From assembly GCF_002723935.1 (NCBI RefSeq), contig NZ_BEWM01000001.1, positions 310,001 through 374,000 on the forward strand: DNA of 64,000 bases. The letters are read 5' to 3'. Position 1 is the first letter of the stretch. Every line of letters starts with the position of its first letter. The translations under genes and the position numbers were made by a program. Shown here in pieces: positions 1 to 9,510 of this stretch. Source of the DNA: Gluconobacter cerinus (GTDB lineage: Bacteria; Pseudomonadota; Alphaproteobacteria; Acetobacterales; Acetobacteraceae). The notes beneath the pieces are model-generated. The model saw nothing but the letters and a program-made list of their open reading frames with translations, was not told the origin of the DNA and ran no database searches.

Positions 1-1351
1 TGGTCACGAACTCCTCCGCACTTGTGGGGTGAAGGCCGATCGTGCGGTCCAGATCGCGCTTGGTCAGACCTGCCGTGACGGCAATGGCCAGCCCCTGGAT
101 GATTTCCGGTGAATCCGGGCCAATCATATGGGCACCCAGCACGACTTGGCTTTTTGAATCCACAACCAGCTTCATGAACGCCTTGCCCTTACGACCAGAC
201 AGCGACTGGCGCATCGGCGTGAAAGACGAGGTATAGATATCGAGCGTGTGGTGTTCGGCAGCTTCTTCTTCCGTTAGCCCTACCGAAGCGAGGGGCTGAC
301 TGAAGAACACGGCTTTCGGCGTCGTGCCAAAAGACCACTCACGGCCTGTTTCGCCGAATAGACGCTCCGCCAGAAGATGACCTTCGGCAATGGCGGTCGG
401 CGTGAGGTTATAAGTGTCGGTCACATCCCCGATGGCATAAATGCCCGGAACATTCGTCTTTGCATCTTCAAGGCGTGTGACAATGCGTCCGTCTGTGACC
501 TCGACCCCAGCCAGATCCAGCCGCAGGGATGTCAGGTTGGGATGGCGCCCGGTTGCCATGAAAACGCAGTCGGTTTCGATGACCTTCCCACCCTTCACGT
601 GAAGGGTATACCCTTCGGATGTTTTCTCAATCCGCTCCGGCGTGCTGCCCGGATGGGATGTGATGCCATTCAGTGGCACCAGCTCTGCGATATGGCGACG
701 CATTTCCTCGTCAAAGCCACGCAGCGGCAGGTCCTGCCGATAAACGAAGTCCACCTGCGAGCCGAGACCCGCAAAAATGCCTGCAAATTCAATCCCGATA
801 TAGCCGCTGCCAATAATGGCAACGCGTTCGGGCCGGTTCTCCAGATGAAACGCATCATCCGAAACAATCGCGTGCTCCGCACCCGGAATGTCGAGACGCG
901 TCGGCGCACCACCCGTCGCAATGACAATGTTCTTGGCACGAACGGTCTGAACCGCAGTATCCGGAGCAAGCTCAGACGGACCGATTTCAACCGTATTCGC
1001 ATCCACAAAGCGTGCATCGCCCGTGAACAGCTCAACGCCAGCTTTCTTCAGCATGGAGACGTAAATGCCATTCAGGCGTTCGATCTCACGGTCCTTGGCA
1101 TCAATCAGCGTGCGCCAGTCATGCGGTCCCGGAGTTACATCCCAGCCATAAGCGCGGGCATCGTCGATCTCGCGGCCATACTCCGCCGCATAAACCATCA
1201 GCTTCTTCGGCACGCAGCCGAGATTGACGCAGGTTCCGCCCCAGTGACGACGCTCCGCAATCGCGACGCGCGCGCCGTTCTGGGCAGCGATACGCGCACA
1301 GCGCACACCACCCGATCCGGCTCCGATGACGAAAAGATCGAATTCCTGCAT
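1..1351 (-). CDS. gor: Glutathione-disulfide reductase (3' end cut by window edge)
   Basis: Cytoplasmic flavoenzyme that reduces oxidised glutathione with NADPH. The N-terminus carries the FAD motif GAGSGGVRCAR, followed by GGTCVNLGCVPKK, whose two cysteines form the redox-active disulfide in the glutathione reductase branch of the family. A second nucleotide motif, GSGYIGIEFAG (about residue 181), fits NADPH binding. The frame runs off the left edge inside the C-terminal dimerisation domain at LHPTSAEEF, so probably only some 10-15 residues are missing. The ATG at 1351 has GGAAGG about 9 bases upstream. The gene starts 27 bp after the fpr stop on the same strand, so the two redox genes are probably co-transcribed. 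Confidence 0.93.
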   Translation of the reverse strand, partial: MQEFDLFVIGAGSGGVRCARIAAQNGARVAIAERRHWGGTCVNLGCVPKKLMVYAAEYGREIDDARAYGWDVTPGPHDWRTLIDAKDREIERLNGIYVSMLKKAGVELFTGDARFVDANTVEIGPSELAPDTAVQTVRAKNIVIATGGAPTRLDIPGAEHAIVSDDAFHLENRPERVAIIGSGYIGIEFAGIFAGLGSQVDFVYRQDLPLRGFDEEMRRHIAELVPLNGITSHPGSTPERIEKTSEGYTLHVKGGKVIETDCVFMATGRHPNLTSLRLDLAGVEVTDGRIVTRLEDAKTNVPGIYAIGDVTDTYNLTPTAIAEGHLLAERLFGETGREWSFGTTPKAVFFSQPLASVGLTEEEAAEHHTLDIYTSSFTPMRQSLSGRKGKAFMKLVVDSKSQVVLGAHMIGPDSPEIIQGLAIAVTAGLTKRDLDRTIGLHPTSAEEFVT

Positions 1352-1378
1352 AAATCCCGGCCTTCCGTGCCTGTGGTC

Positions 1379-2266
1379 TCAGCGCTCTGCGAACGCTTTC
1401 TCGACAACATACGAACCCTGACGGCTCATGTTGCCTTCTTCGAAGCCCATACGCTCCAGAAGTGCTTCCGTATCCGCAAGCATTTCCGGTGAACCACAGA
1501 TCATCACGCGATCATGCTCAGGGTCGAGCTTGTCGATGCCCAGATCCTCGAAGATCTTGCCACTTTCGATCAGCTTCGTGATGCGATCCGTGACGGCGTA
1601 GTCTTCACGCGTCACAGCCGGGTAGTACTTCAGCTTCTCAGTAACGAACTCACCCAGGAACTCATGTTCCGGCAGCTCATGACGGATGTGGTTCTCATAA
1701 GCCAGCTCGCCAGAAATACGGACCGTGTGGCTGAGGATCACATTCTCATAGCGCTCGTAGGCTTCCGGGTCCTTGATGAGGCTCATGAACGGCGCGAGGC
1801 CTGTGCCTGTGGACAGGAAGTACAGGTTACGACCCGGCTTCAGGTTATCAAGAAGCAGCGTCCCCACCGGTTTACGACCGATCAGAACCGTATCGCCCAC
1901 TTTCACATGACGCAGACGGGACGTCAGCGGTCCCTCCGGCACGGCGATGGAGAGGAACTCCATGTGGTCTTCATAATTGGCAGACGCGATGGAATAAGCG
2001 CGCAGAAGCGGCTTGCCCTCGACCTCAATGCCAATCATCGCGAACTGGCCGTTCTCGAACCGCAGGCCCGGGTCACGCGTTGTCGTGAAGCTGAAAAGAC
2101 GGTCCGTCCAGTGATGAACGGTCAGAACCTTTGCAGGATACAGATGAGCGTATTCCTTGCTGGGTTCAGCCAGACGATACTGTTTCGGATGGCCTTCATA
2201 CGGCGTCAGGCCCGTAATGGGTTCGTCGATCTCAGGAGTCGGGGCAGCAAAACTCGGGGTGGACAT
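1379..2266 (-). CDS. fpr: Ferredoxin/flavodoxin--NADP(+) reductase
   Basis: A 295-residue FAD enzyme that moves electrons between NADPH and ferredoxin or flavodoxin. The FAD-binding motif RAYSIAS is at residues 89-95, the NADP loop STGTGLAPF at 152-160 and the CGSPEM segment near the C-terminus, as in the bacterial Fpr subclass. It is about 35 residues longer than the usual ~258, the excess being an N-terminal Pro/Glu-rich lead-in before the FAD domain. A GGAG lies about 12 bases upstream of the ATG, so a slightly internal start cannot be excluded. It is the first gene of a probable fpr-gor operon, divergent from the helicase at 2403 across 136 bp that must hold both promoters. Supplying reduced flavodoxin for Fe-S assembly or oxidative-stress repair is the likely role. 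Confidence 0.93.
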   Translation of the reverse strand: MSTPSFAAPTPEIDEPITGLTPYEGHPKQYRLAEPSKEYAHLYPAKVLTVHHWTDRLFSFTTTRDPGLRFENGQFAMIGIEVEGKPLLRAYSIASANYEDHMEFLSIAVPEGPLTSRLRHVKVGDTVLIGRKPVGTLLLDNLKPGRNLYFLSTGTGLAPFMSLIKDPEAYERYENVILSHTVRISGELAYENHIRHELPEHEFLGEFVTEKLKYYPAVTREDYAVTDRITKLIESGKIFEDLGIDKLDPEHDRVMICGSPEMLADTEALLERMGFEEGNMSRQGSYVVEKAFAER

Positions 2267-2402
2267 ATCGGTTTCTGTCTCCGGTGTGGCACGGATAACA
2301 GGTCTCGGACCTGATAAGAGCCGGACCTTTTAGCGCAATCATCACGTTTCGGAAAACCCATCTGCGTTGAACCCGATAGCCGAATGACGCAAAAGTCTTT
2401 TC

Positions 2403-4868
2403 ATGACAGACGACTCCGTGAGCGACGCCCCCCTCTCCCCCGCCGAACGGGCCCTGAACCAGGCTGAAGCCGATTTCGGGACACCACTGGACATTACCCC
2501 CCGCGAGCGGCCAGCGCTGCTTCGGCAGGTCGCCCGGCGACTTGAGGGTAATGAAGCTACCCTCCCCCACGAGGCCTTGATCGACGCGCTGTGCGTCGTA
2601 CGGCGTAAGACATGGGCGTCCCAGCTCATGAATGTCGCCCGCCGTGCCGGTGAAGTCTGGGTCACGAAGGCCGACACACAGGAAGCCGCAGCCCGCACGC
2701 ATGACCCCCGGGCCGACATCGCGGCTCTGCGCCTCACACTAGAGGATGTTCTGGTCTCACGCTGGCAGGATCTGGGAGACTCGCCACGCAGCGTTCTCGA
2801 AGAGGTTCGTGCCGATCTTGCAGATGCCGGACTGATCCTGTCTGGCGGCCAGCTTGAAAAGCTTTCCCGCAGCATTGCAAGCGCATTCGGAAGCGTTGAC
2901 CTTGGCTTCGAAGACGATCTCCGCCTGGCGGAAGAGCGCCGTGCCCGCGAACAGGCTGACATTCAGGCTCGTGCAGAACGTCGCCGGGAGCGTGAGCTCG
3001 AACGCCTGAAAGAGTGGGAAGCCAATCTTGCCGGGTTTGAAGAAGTCCCGGGCATTCTCCATTGTTCCCGGCGTGAAGCGTTGCGGTGGGTGGCGGAAAA
3101 CCGTCTTCCCATTGCCAAACGCGAAACACGTGACGACGGCATCGAGCTGTTCTTCTTCGATCCAGACGAACTGAAGAAGCTTCGTGCACGCCTTCCCGAG
3201 TGGCGCAGCGGCACACCGGATCGTCCGGAAAAGCTGGAACGTGGCACCAAGGTCGGCAATGCTGCCATTGCCCGCGTTGCAGCGCTGGATCGTTTTGCGG
3301 CTCATTTCCGCACGGCGCGTTCTCTCAAACGCCGCATTACGCTCGTTACGGGCCCGACCAATTCGGGGAAGTCCTACACAGCGCTCAATGCTCTCGCCAA
3401 TGCAGAGAGCGGCCTGGCCCTCGCCCCTCTTCGTCTCCTAGCACATGAATTCCGGGAAGCTCTGCTGACACGTGGCGTTCCCGCATCTCTGGCCACGGGC
3501 GAAGAGCGCATTGAAATGCCCGGTGCCCGCCACCTGGCAGCAACGGTCGAAATGTGCCCGTTCCATAAGCCGGTGGACGTCGCCATCATTGATGAGGCCC
3601 AGATGCTTGCGGACCCGGATCGGGGTGCAGCATGGACAGCCGCGATCATGGGTGTGCCGGCTCGGCATGTGTACATTCTTGGCGCTGCGGACTGTATCCC
3701 GCTCGTCAAACGGATTGCCGAACTCTGTGACGATCCGGTGGACGAGATCCATCTCGAACGGAAAAGTCCGCTCAAAGCTGGCGGAACGGTTCATCTCAGC
3801 GAATTGACGGTCGGAGATGCCGTCATTGCGTTTTCACGGCGTGAAGTCTTGGACATGCGGGCCGAGCTTATGGCCCGCGGACGCCGGGTGGCCGTTGTTT
3901 ATGGCGCCCTCAGCCCGGAAGTGCGCCGCGCGGAAGCTGCCCGTTTCAATAATGGCGATGCAGACATTCTGATTGCGACAGACGCTATCGGAATGGGATT
4001 GAACCTCTCCATCCGCCGCGTTGTCTTCAGCGCCCTGCGCAAGTTTGATGGGCGTCAGACCCGCGATCTGATCTCGCAGGAGGTCAAACAGATCGGTGGG
4101 CGTGCTGGACGCTACGGCAAGCATGAGGAAGGCCTTGTCTGCGTTCTTGCAGAATCCGGAAGCCCGACTTTCGTTCGCCACATGCTGGCTGCTCCTCCAG
4201 AACCTGTGACGGAACTGCGTCCACTGGTTCAGCCAGACTCAGATATCGTGCGTGCCGTTGCTGAAGAAATCGGCAGCGACAGTCTTTATGGTGTTCTGAC
4301 ACGCATCAAGCACGCTGTTCTGCGGCCGGATGATCCAAACTACCGCCTGGCGGACATGGAACAGTCTCTTGAGATTGCGGCAGCTCTGGAAGGCGTGGAA
4401 AACCTCGATCTGACCACACGCTGGACCTACGCCATGTGCCCGATTGATGAGCGGGACAATGGGATTCAGCGACTGGTGAGCTGGGCCGCGGATCACGCTG
4501 CTGGTCGCCCGGTTCCGCCACCAGGAACGGGTCGCCTGCCCCATCCAGAGCAGGCAGGCCGTGAGGAGCTGGAACGTGCTGAAAAGCGCCATAAGCGCCT
4601 CGTCGCCTGGCGCTGGCTCGCATTGCGTTTCCCGGAGGCCTATCCCGCGCAGCAGAACGCTGAGATCAACACGTCGATCCTGAATGACTGGATTGAGCAG
4701 GTTCTGCGCACCCAGAGCCGGATGCGCGAAAGCCAGAAGCAGCAGCGCGGCGGGTTCACGCCGAGAGGCCGCAGTGACAAGCCTTTTGCCGGAAAATCAG
4801 GCCATCCTGCCAAGCCGGGCTTCAAGAAAAAAGGGAAGCCTGGTGGCTTCCCTCGGAAACGAAGCTGA
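2403..4868 (+). CDS. SUV3-like superfamily 2 RNA helicase
   Basis: An 821-residue ATP-dependent helicase resembling mitochondrial SUV3. Walker A is TGPTNSGKSYTAL (about residue 315), Walker B is IIDEAQM (about 393) and motif VI is QIGGRAGRYG (about 562), the GRAGR form typical of SUV3 helicases. The first ~310 residues are charged and partly coiled, with long Glu/Arg stretches (residues ~180-215). The last ~60 residues form a basic Gly/Lys/Arg/Pro tail that suits RNA binding. In mitochondria SUV3 works with a 3'-5' exonuclease in RNA decay; alphaproteobacterial homologues are common but poorly characterised, so RNA turnover is an inference. It stands alone, divergent from fpr and convergent with the regulator at 4914. 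Confidence 0.88.
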   Translation: MTDDSVSDAPLSPAERALNQAEADFGTPLDITPRERPALLRQVARRLEGNEATLPHEALIDALCVVRRKTWASQLMNVARRAGEVWVTKADTQEAAARTHDPRADIAALRLTLEDVLVSRWQDLGDSPRSVLEEVRADLADAGLILSGGQLEKLSRSIASAFGSVDLGFEDDLRLAEERRAREQADIQARAERRRERELERLKEWEANLAGFEEVPGILHCSRREALRWVAENRLPIAKRETRDDGIELFFFDPDELKKLRARLPEWRSGTPDRPEKLERGTKVGNAAIARVAALDRFAAHFRTARSLKRRITLVTGPTNSGKSYTALNALANAESGLALAPLRLLAHEFREALLTRGVPASLATGEERIEMPGARHLAATVEMCPFHKPVDVAIIDEAQMLADPDRGAAWTAAIMGVPARHVYILGAADCIPLVKRIAELCDDPVDEIHLERKSPLKAGGTVHLSELTVGDAVIAFSRREVLDMRAELMARGRRVAVVYGALSPEVRRAEAARFNNGDADILIATDAIGMGLNLSIRRVVFSALRKFDGRQTRDLISQEVKQIGGRAGRYGKHEEGLVCVLAESGSPTFVRHMLAAPPEPVTELRPLVQPDSDIVRAVAEEIGSDSLYGVLTRIKHAVLRPDDPNYRLADMEQSLEIAAALEGVENLDLTTRWTYAMCPIDERDNGIQRLVSWAADHAAGRPVPPPGTGRLPHPEQAGREELERAEKRHKRLVAWRWLALRFPEAYPAQQNAEINTSILNDWIEQVLRTQSRMRESQKQQRGGFTPRGRSDKPFAGKSGHPAKPGFKKKGKPGGFPRKRS

Positions 4869-4878
4869 AAAGCTGTTC

Positions 4879-4906
4879 CGAAGGGCAGGAAACATCCTGC
4901 CCTTCG
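4879..4906. terminator. Hairpin between convergent helicase and XRE regulator genes
   Basis: A perfect 11-bp stem, CGAAGGGCAGG with CCTGCCCTTCG, around a 6-base loop, sits 10 bp after the helicase stop and 7 bp from the stop of the convergent regulator. The plus side has no T-run; the minus side continues into AGCTTTTC. It is a likely bidirectional 3' end but not a textbook U-tract terminator. Confidence 0.6.
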
Positions 4907-4913
4907 AAGCACC

Positions 4914-5321
4914 TTAACCTTCTGCGGCGTCTTCAGCCTGCCGAACGCGCCGTTCTACCCATTTCTGGGCCTGCAGCTTGATAAGCGGACTGAGCTGCCG
5001 ATAAAGGTTCAGGAACATGCTTTCATCGGGGGTCAGCGTTTCCTGAATTTCCTTGTATGCCATGCCGGTCAGGAGCACTTCAGCGTCCACCCCAAGGGCC
5101 TCAGCCAGTGCGCCCAGATGCTTACCGACGTGGCCGGAGCGCCCGGTTTCCCAGAAAGCCACGGCAGACCGCGAAATTCCAACCCGATCTGCAAGCTGCT
5201 GCTGATTCAGTCCAACCATTTCCCGAAGAAGACGGATACGGCGTCCAAGCTCCAGCCCCGGTGAGAGCCGCTCTGGCCCATTTTCTTCCGTAGGTTGAGT
5301 CATTTTTTTCATCCCAAGCAT
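4914..5321 (-). CDS. XRE-family helix-turn-helix regulator
   Basis: A small cytoplasmic DNA-binding protein of 135 residues with the start chosen. The HTH lies in the segment LGRRIRLLREMVGLNQQQLA followed by ISRSAVAFWETGRS, a standard Cro/CI-type domain; the C-terminal part is a charged helix region without a recognised domain. The frame stays open further upstream (ATG at 5414), but the ATG at 5321 has GAAGG 7 bases before it, whereas the upstream one has no ribosome binding site. It is convergent with the helicase. No target can be named from the sequence. Confidence 0.82.
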   Translation of the reverse strand: MLGMKKMTQPTEENGPERLSPGLELGRRIRLLREMVGLNQQQLADRVGISRSAVAFWETGRSGHVGKHLGALAEALGVDAEVLLTGMAYKEIQETLTPDESMFLNLYRQLSPLIKLQAQKWVERRVRQAEDAAEG

Positions 5322-5514
5322 CACCGTACCTTCAAGCACCTGAAACGCACGCTCTTCAGATTGAGAAGGTATCAACAAGACCGCAGCTATCGGAAAAACT
5401 TCATCAATTTGCAAATAATTTTTATCACAGGATAAAGTTAAAAATAATCTGACACAGATTTACGCATCACGATTACTTCGTATCAGGCGAAATTTCAGCC
5501 AACCTCGGTAGCAA

Positions 5515-6255
5515 TCATAATTTTTGACTATCAATATCTGCCGAAGTCAAAACAATCATGGCGATCCCAGATTGTGAATTCAAAGTGAGCTCTCCTCTCT
5601 GACCGATAGACCAGGAGCGCACGTCTTCCAGATTTTTAACGAAATGACTTTCGATCCCCATGCCAGAGCCAATACAAGCCATTCGCGTCATCGCCATCGG
5701 GGCGAACCGTATTGTGTTTCCCTTAATCACCGCATGACCCATCAGCCTGTTACAGCCACCAAACCCCGAAACGCGACCGTTTTGATTGAGCGTTAATACA
5801 GGCTTTCTGGCTGTCGGCTCCAAAGGCTTGCCGTCCAGGGCCTGCACGCTCCAGGTCCCGTAAGGGGATGATGCAGCAGGCGCAGAGACACGATGAACCA
5901 TAATGTTCGGCTGATCGGGCCCATGAAAATCTTCGGTGGTGAACAGCAAGGTATCACCCACACGAATTTCTGCACGCAGCGCGTAACGAAACCCGCTTTT
6001 CAATGCAGGGTAGCGCAATGTGTAAGCAATCGGGCCCGGACGAAGAATATCCTGACGGCTCTCTGCCAGAGTAATCGCGGGGGCATCTGCGCGGGAAATG
6101 TCTTCAAGCTGAACTGTGAGAACAGCTCCAGCCGGGAGCGCCATACGCTCCCGGTACGTCACCGTCCCGCTCAAAGTGTCCAGAGGCTCGGCTTTTGCCA
6201 TCTGGACAAAGGTACTTCCTGCCACAAGGGAAAGAGCGAAACGGCGTGTTATCAT
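5515..6255 (-). CDS. Exported YbaY/META-domain protein
   Basis: A 246-residue protein with a cleavable signal peptide (MITRRFALSLVAGSTFVQMAKA) that begins 14 bp after the serS stop, so it is probably the last gene of the long serS block. Residues ~25-125 resemble the YbaY domain (type III secretion pilotin-like; motif LPAGAVLTVQLEDISRADAP). Residues ~130-240 are a META/HslJ domain: YGTWSVQALDG, then a cysteine pair in SGFGGCNRLMGHA and TRMACIGSGM. No lipobox cysteine is seen, so it should be periplasmic. Both domains occur in stress-linked envelope proteins; here they are fused. The exact function is unknown. Confidence 0.8.
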   Translation of the reverse strand: MITRRFALSLVAGSTFVQMAKAEPLDTLSGTVTYRERMALPAGAVLTVQLEDISRADAPAITLAESRQDILRPGPIAYTLRYPALKSGFRYALRAEIRVGDTLLFTTEDFHGPDQPNIMVHRVSAPAASSPYGTWSVQALDGKPLEPTARKPVLTLNQNGRVSGFGGCNRLMGHAVIKGNTIRFAPMAMTRMACIGSGMGIESHFVKNLEDVRSWSIGQRGELTLNSQSGIAMIVLTSADIDSQKL

Positions 6256-6269
6256 CTTAGCAATAGTCC

Positions 6270-7532
6270 TTAGCCAATACGGGTTAGCCCACCCATATAG
6301 GAACGCAGAACTTCAGGAATGGTTATGCTGCCATCTTCGTTCTGGTAGGTTTCCATCACGGCAATCATCGTCCGCCCTACAGCAAGACCGGAACCATTCA
6401 GCGTATTCACGAAGGCCGGACCATTCTCGGAACGATACCGGGCTTTCATGCGCCGAGCCTGAAAGGCCCGGGTGTTGGAGCAGGAGGAAATCTCACGCCA
6501 GGCCTGCTGCCCAGGAATCCACGCTTCCAGATCGAACGTCTTGGCCGCACCGAAGCCCGTATCGCCCGCGCATAGCAGGATACGGCGGAACGTGATGCCA
6601 AGGCGCTCCAGAATGGTCTCGGCAGCCTGCGTCATGCGCTCATGTTCAGCATCGCTGTCTTCAGGCTTCACGATGGAAACGAGTTCGCATTTCGTGAACT
6701 GATGCTGGCGCAGCATCCCGCGCACATCACGGCCCGCAGAGCCTGCTTCAGAACGGAAACACTGGGAGAGTGCCGTCAAACGGATCGGCAGCGCATCGGC
6801 GGACAGAATGTCGCCCATGACAGAGGCCGTCAGCGGAACTTCCGCGGTCGGGATCAGCCAGCGGCCATCTTCCGTACGGAAGGAATCCTCAGCAAACTTC
6901 GGCAGCTTATCGGTGCCGTACATCGCCGCATCATTCACCAGAAGCGGAACGCTGGTTTCGCTGTAACCAAACTCAGTCGTATGTGTGTCCAGCATGAACT
7001 GACCCAGCGCACGCTCCAGACGGGCCAGCGCGCCACGCAGAACGACAAAGCGCGTCCCGGACAGCTTGGCCGCCGTCGGGAAGTCCATCAGACCAAGAGC
7101 TTCACCCAGCTCGAAATGCTGCTTCGGCTCGAACGTGAATTCACGCTTCTCACCACGATAATGAACGACGACGTTCTCATCCTCGCTCTTCCCATCCGGC
7201 ACGGACGAGTCAAGCTGGTTCGGCAGGGAGGCCAGAACATCGTCGATGCTCTTTTCGATGATGGCCGCACGCTCTTCCAGACCCGTAATCCGGTCACGCA
7301 GTTCGACTGCCTGCGCTTCCAGAGCCGACGTATCGGCACCGGTGCGCTTGCCCTGCCCAATTTCCTTGGCCAGCGTTTTGCGGGTTGCCTGAGCCTCCTG
7401 CAAAGCGGCCAGAGCGGCGCGGCGTTCTTCATCTTCCGAGACGATTTTCTGCCCCACAGGTGACAGGCCCCGACGCTCAAGAGCAGCGTCAAATGCGGCC
7501 GGATCGGCGCGCAGGGCTTTCAGGTCATGCAT
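6270..7532 (-). CDS. serS: Seryl-tRNA synthetase
   Basis: Class II aminoacyl-tRNA synthetase of 420 residues that charges tRNA-Ser (and tRNA-Sec where present). The N-terminal ~105 residues form the tRNA-binding antiparallel coiled coil ([20 protein letters not shown] onward). The catalytic domain shows motif 2 around [20 protein letters not shown] and motif 3 around [20 protein letters not shown] near the C-terminus. The length fits the family. It lies 14 bp downstream of tatC, placing it at the end of the dgt-argS-scpAB-tatBC block seen in many Alphaproteobacteria. Confidence 0.98.
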   Translation of the reverse strand: MHDLKALRADPAAFDAALERRGLSPVGQKIVSEDEERRAALAALQEAQATRKTLAKEIGQGKRTGADTSALEAQAVELRDRITGLEERAAIIEKSIDDVLASLPNQLDSSVPDGKSEDENVVVHYRGEKREFTFEPKQHFELGEALGLMDFPTAAKLSGTRFVVLRGALARLERALGQFMLDTHTTEFGYSETSVPLLVNDAAMYGTDKLPKFAEDSFRTEDGRWLIPTAEVPLTASVMGDILSADALPIRLTALSQCFRSEAGSAGRDVRGMLRQHQFTKCELVSIVKPEDSDAEHERMTQAAETILERLGITFRRILLCAGDTGFGAAKTFDLEAWIPGQQAWREISSCSNTRAFQARRMKARYRSENGPAFVNTLNGSGLAVGRTMIAVMETYQNEDGSITIPEVLRSYMGGLTRIG

Positions 7533-7546
7533 GGTTCAGGGCTCCG

Positions 7547-8326
7547 TCAGTCTTCTTCGTCAGTCACGGGCTTCGGCTCAACCAGCCGCGCCACAAGAAT
7601 GGATACCTCGTACAGCGCCACAAGCGGAATGGCGAGGCTCAGCATGGTAATGGCATCAGGCGGAGCGATCACGGCTGCAACGGCAAAGGACGCCACCACT
7701 GCATAGCGGCGGAATTTCTTGAGCTGCGCCGTCCCGATCAGCCCCACCCGCACCAGCAAGGTCAGGATCACCGGAAGCTCGAAGCAGATCCCAAATGCGA
7801 GGATCATCTTCGTTACGAGCGTCAGATATTCAGACACCTTGGCCTGAAGTTCGATGTCCATTCCGCCATTGCCCGATGTCTGGAACGACAGGAAGAACTT
7901 CCAGGCAAACGGGAACACGACGTAATAGGCCAACGCGGCGCCAACTGTGAACATGACAGGCGTTGCGACGAGAAAGGGTGCAAACGCCTTCTTCTCACTG
8001 CGATACAGACCGGGCGCGATGAAAATCCACGCCTGAATGGCAATCATCGGAAAAGACAGGCACGTCGCGCCAAACACCGCCACACGAATATACGTGAAGA
8101 ACGCTTCATAAAGCGCCGTATAGATTAGGTGTGGCTGCTCACCCTTCTCGCGCATGATATTGCCGAGAGGCGCCGCAAGAAACCGGTAGATATCGCCCGC
8201 ATAGTGATAGCAGATCGCAAAGGCGATCACGAACGTTGCAATGGACCAGATCAGCCGACGTCGAAGCTCGACAATATGGTCGAGCAACGGCATCGGGGTG
8301 TCCTGGATCGTATCGGAGTCCGTCAT
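7547..8326 (-). CDS. tatC: Sec-independent protein translocase TatC
   Basis: A polytopic inner-membrane protein of 259 residues that recognises twin-arginine signal peptides and forms the TatBC receptor. MPLLDHIVELRRRLIWS near the N-terminus is the conserved cytoplasmic entry motif (HLxELRxR), followed by six hydrophobic segments and the FELPVILTLLVRVG signature. The start at 8326 overlaps the tatB stop by 4 bases (ATGA), pointing to translational coupling. The frame stays open for 28 residues upstream, inside tatB, and that part was rejected. The C-terminus is acidic (VTDEED). Confidence 0.97.
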   Translation of the reverse strand: MTDSDTIQDTPMPLLDHIVELRRRLIWSIATFVIAFAICYHYAGDIYRFLAAPLGNIMREKGEQPHLIYTALYEAFFTYIRVAVFGATCLSFPMIAIQAWIFIAPGLYRSEKKAFAPFLVATPVMFTVGAALAYYVVFPFAWKFFLSFQTSGNGGMDIELQAKVSEYLTLVTKMILAFGICFELPVILTLLVRVGLIGTAQLKKFRRYAVVASFAVAAVIAPPDAITMLSLAIPLVALYEVSILVARLVEPKPVTDEED

Positions 8327-8913
8327 GCGTCTTTCTCCGCGCTCGAAATGGCAACGCGCCGGCCATGATGAAGCGCACGGACAGGCGGCAGAATATCGGG
8401 CGCCCGCCACCGGGGGCGCTCATGCATCAGGCGCCGTGCTGTTGCGGGTGGAAGGATGGATGGCGCGTCCACAATGTCATCATTGAGCTCTTCTTCCGCC
8501 TGATCCTGAACCATCGCGTTGTAGGGGCGGCTCTCACCACCGCCAAAAGAAGATGGAGGCATTGGTGGAGGAGCCGGGACCCGTGGCAGATCGTTGACAC
8601 TGGAGGACGACACTGCTGCGCCGCTGGTATCAATGTCCAGACTACGGCGAATGGAATTATCGCTGTCGATCGCCTTCGTGACGCGGTCCCGCAGATTGAA
8701 GTTCTTCAGGTCCCGAAACTGATCCCGCGCTTCAGACAGGTCCGCTTCCCGTACCATATCGTCAATATGAGACTGGAATTCACCAGCCATCCGGCGCATC
8801 GCCTTGATACCGTTCGAGAGTGTACGAATGGCAACCGGCAGATCTTTCGGCCGAATGAAAACCATTGCCACGACGACAAAAAGGGCAATTTCAGAGAAAC
8901 TGAAGTCAAACAT
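8323..8913 (-). CDS. tatB: Twin-arginine translocase subunit TatB
   Basis: A single-span membrane protein of 196 residues. The N-terminal helix MFDFSFSEIALFVVVAMVFI is followed by RPKDLPVAIRTLSNGIKAMR, the TatB form of the hinge and amphipathic helix (a glutamate in the membrane and an RPKDLP-type hinge; TatA usually has FGxKKL). A long, proline-rich, probably unstructured tail follows (~residues 105-196). It overlaps tatC by ATGA and lies 9 bp after scpB. tatA, which normally precedes tatB here, is absent, so it must be elsewhere or its role filled by another protein. Confidence 0.93.
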   Translation of the reverse strand: MFDFSFSEIALFVVVAMVFIRPKDLPVAIRTLSNGIKAMRRMAGEFQSHIDDMVREADLSEARDQFRDLKNFNLRDRVTKAIDSDNSIRRSLDIDTSGAAVSSSSVNDLPRVPAPPPMPPSSFGGGESRPYNAMVQDQAEEELNDDIVDAPSILPPATARRLMHERPRWRAPDILPPVRALHHGRRVAISSAEKDA

Positions 8914-8922
8914 GCAACAATC

Positions 8923-9510
8923 CTAGCCCTTCCCGTCAGTCTCGCCTACGGGTGAAGGCGCATCTGGTGCTGCTTCAGTGGGAGCCCTGTCCAACAGGAA
9001 GTCTTCACGCTTCGGCAATGACCCGATATCGGGCAGTCCGAAACTCTCCAGAAATATGGGTGTCGTTCCCCAGAGAACGGGGCGCCCCGGCACTTCCTTT
9101 CGGCCTTTCGGCGCAATCAGACTATCTTCCAGCAGCGCATCCAGAATAGCCTGCCCTAGGGACACACCACGGATCGCTTCAATTTCTGCCCGTGTGCACG
9201 GCTGGTGATACGCAATAATTGCCAGCGTTTCCATCGCCCCCCGGCTGAGCCGGCGAGGCTTCTCCACGATCTTGGTCAGCGCAGACGCATATTCAGCGCG
9301 CGTCCGGAACTGCCAGCCTCCCGCAACTTCAACAAGCTCGATAGCATGGGTCGCATAACGCTCTCCCACGGCGTCCAGAGCGTCCGCGGCCGCGATTTTC
9401 AGACCCTGTGTACTTAGCAGGTCCGCAATGATGGAAAGGCGCACCGGCTCAGGGCTGGCAAAAACAAGTGCCTCCACCAGCAGGCAGGCGCGCTCCATAT
9501 CGGAAGACAT
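8923..9510 (-). CDS. scpB: Segregation and condensation protein B
   Basis: A 195-residue winged-helix protein that binds ScpA and the SMC ATPase in the bacterial condensin. Characteristic segments are ARACLLVEALVFASPEPV-like at the start, RLSRGAMETLAIIAYHQPCT in the middle, and EAIRGVSLGQAILDALLEDS. The ATG at 9510 shares one base with the scpA stop (TGATG); the frame is also open from an ATG at 9528 with no better ribosome site. Coupling with scpA fits the fixed stoichiometry of the complex. Confidence 0.94.
   Translation of the reverse strand: MSSDMERACLLVEALVFASPEPVRLSIIADLLSTQGLKIAAADALDAVGERYATHAIELVEVAGGWQFRTRAEYASALTKIVEKPRRLSRGAMETLAIIAYHQPCTRAEIEAIRGVSLGQAILDALLEDSLIAPKGRKEVPGRPVLWGTTPIFLESFGLPDIGSLPKREDFLLDRAPTEAAPDAPSPVGETDGKG

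Noticed and set aside
377-1492. 371-codon plus-strand frame opposite gor and fpr
   Set aside because: Antisense shadow of gor; no ribosome site, no family likeness.
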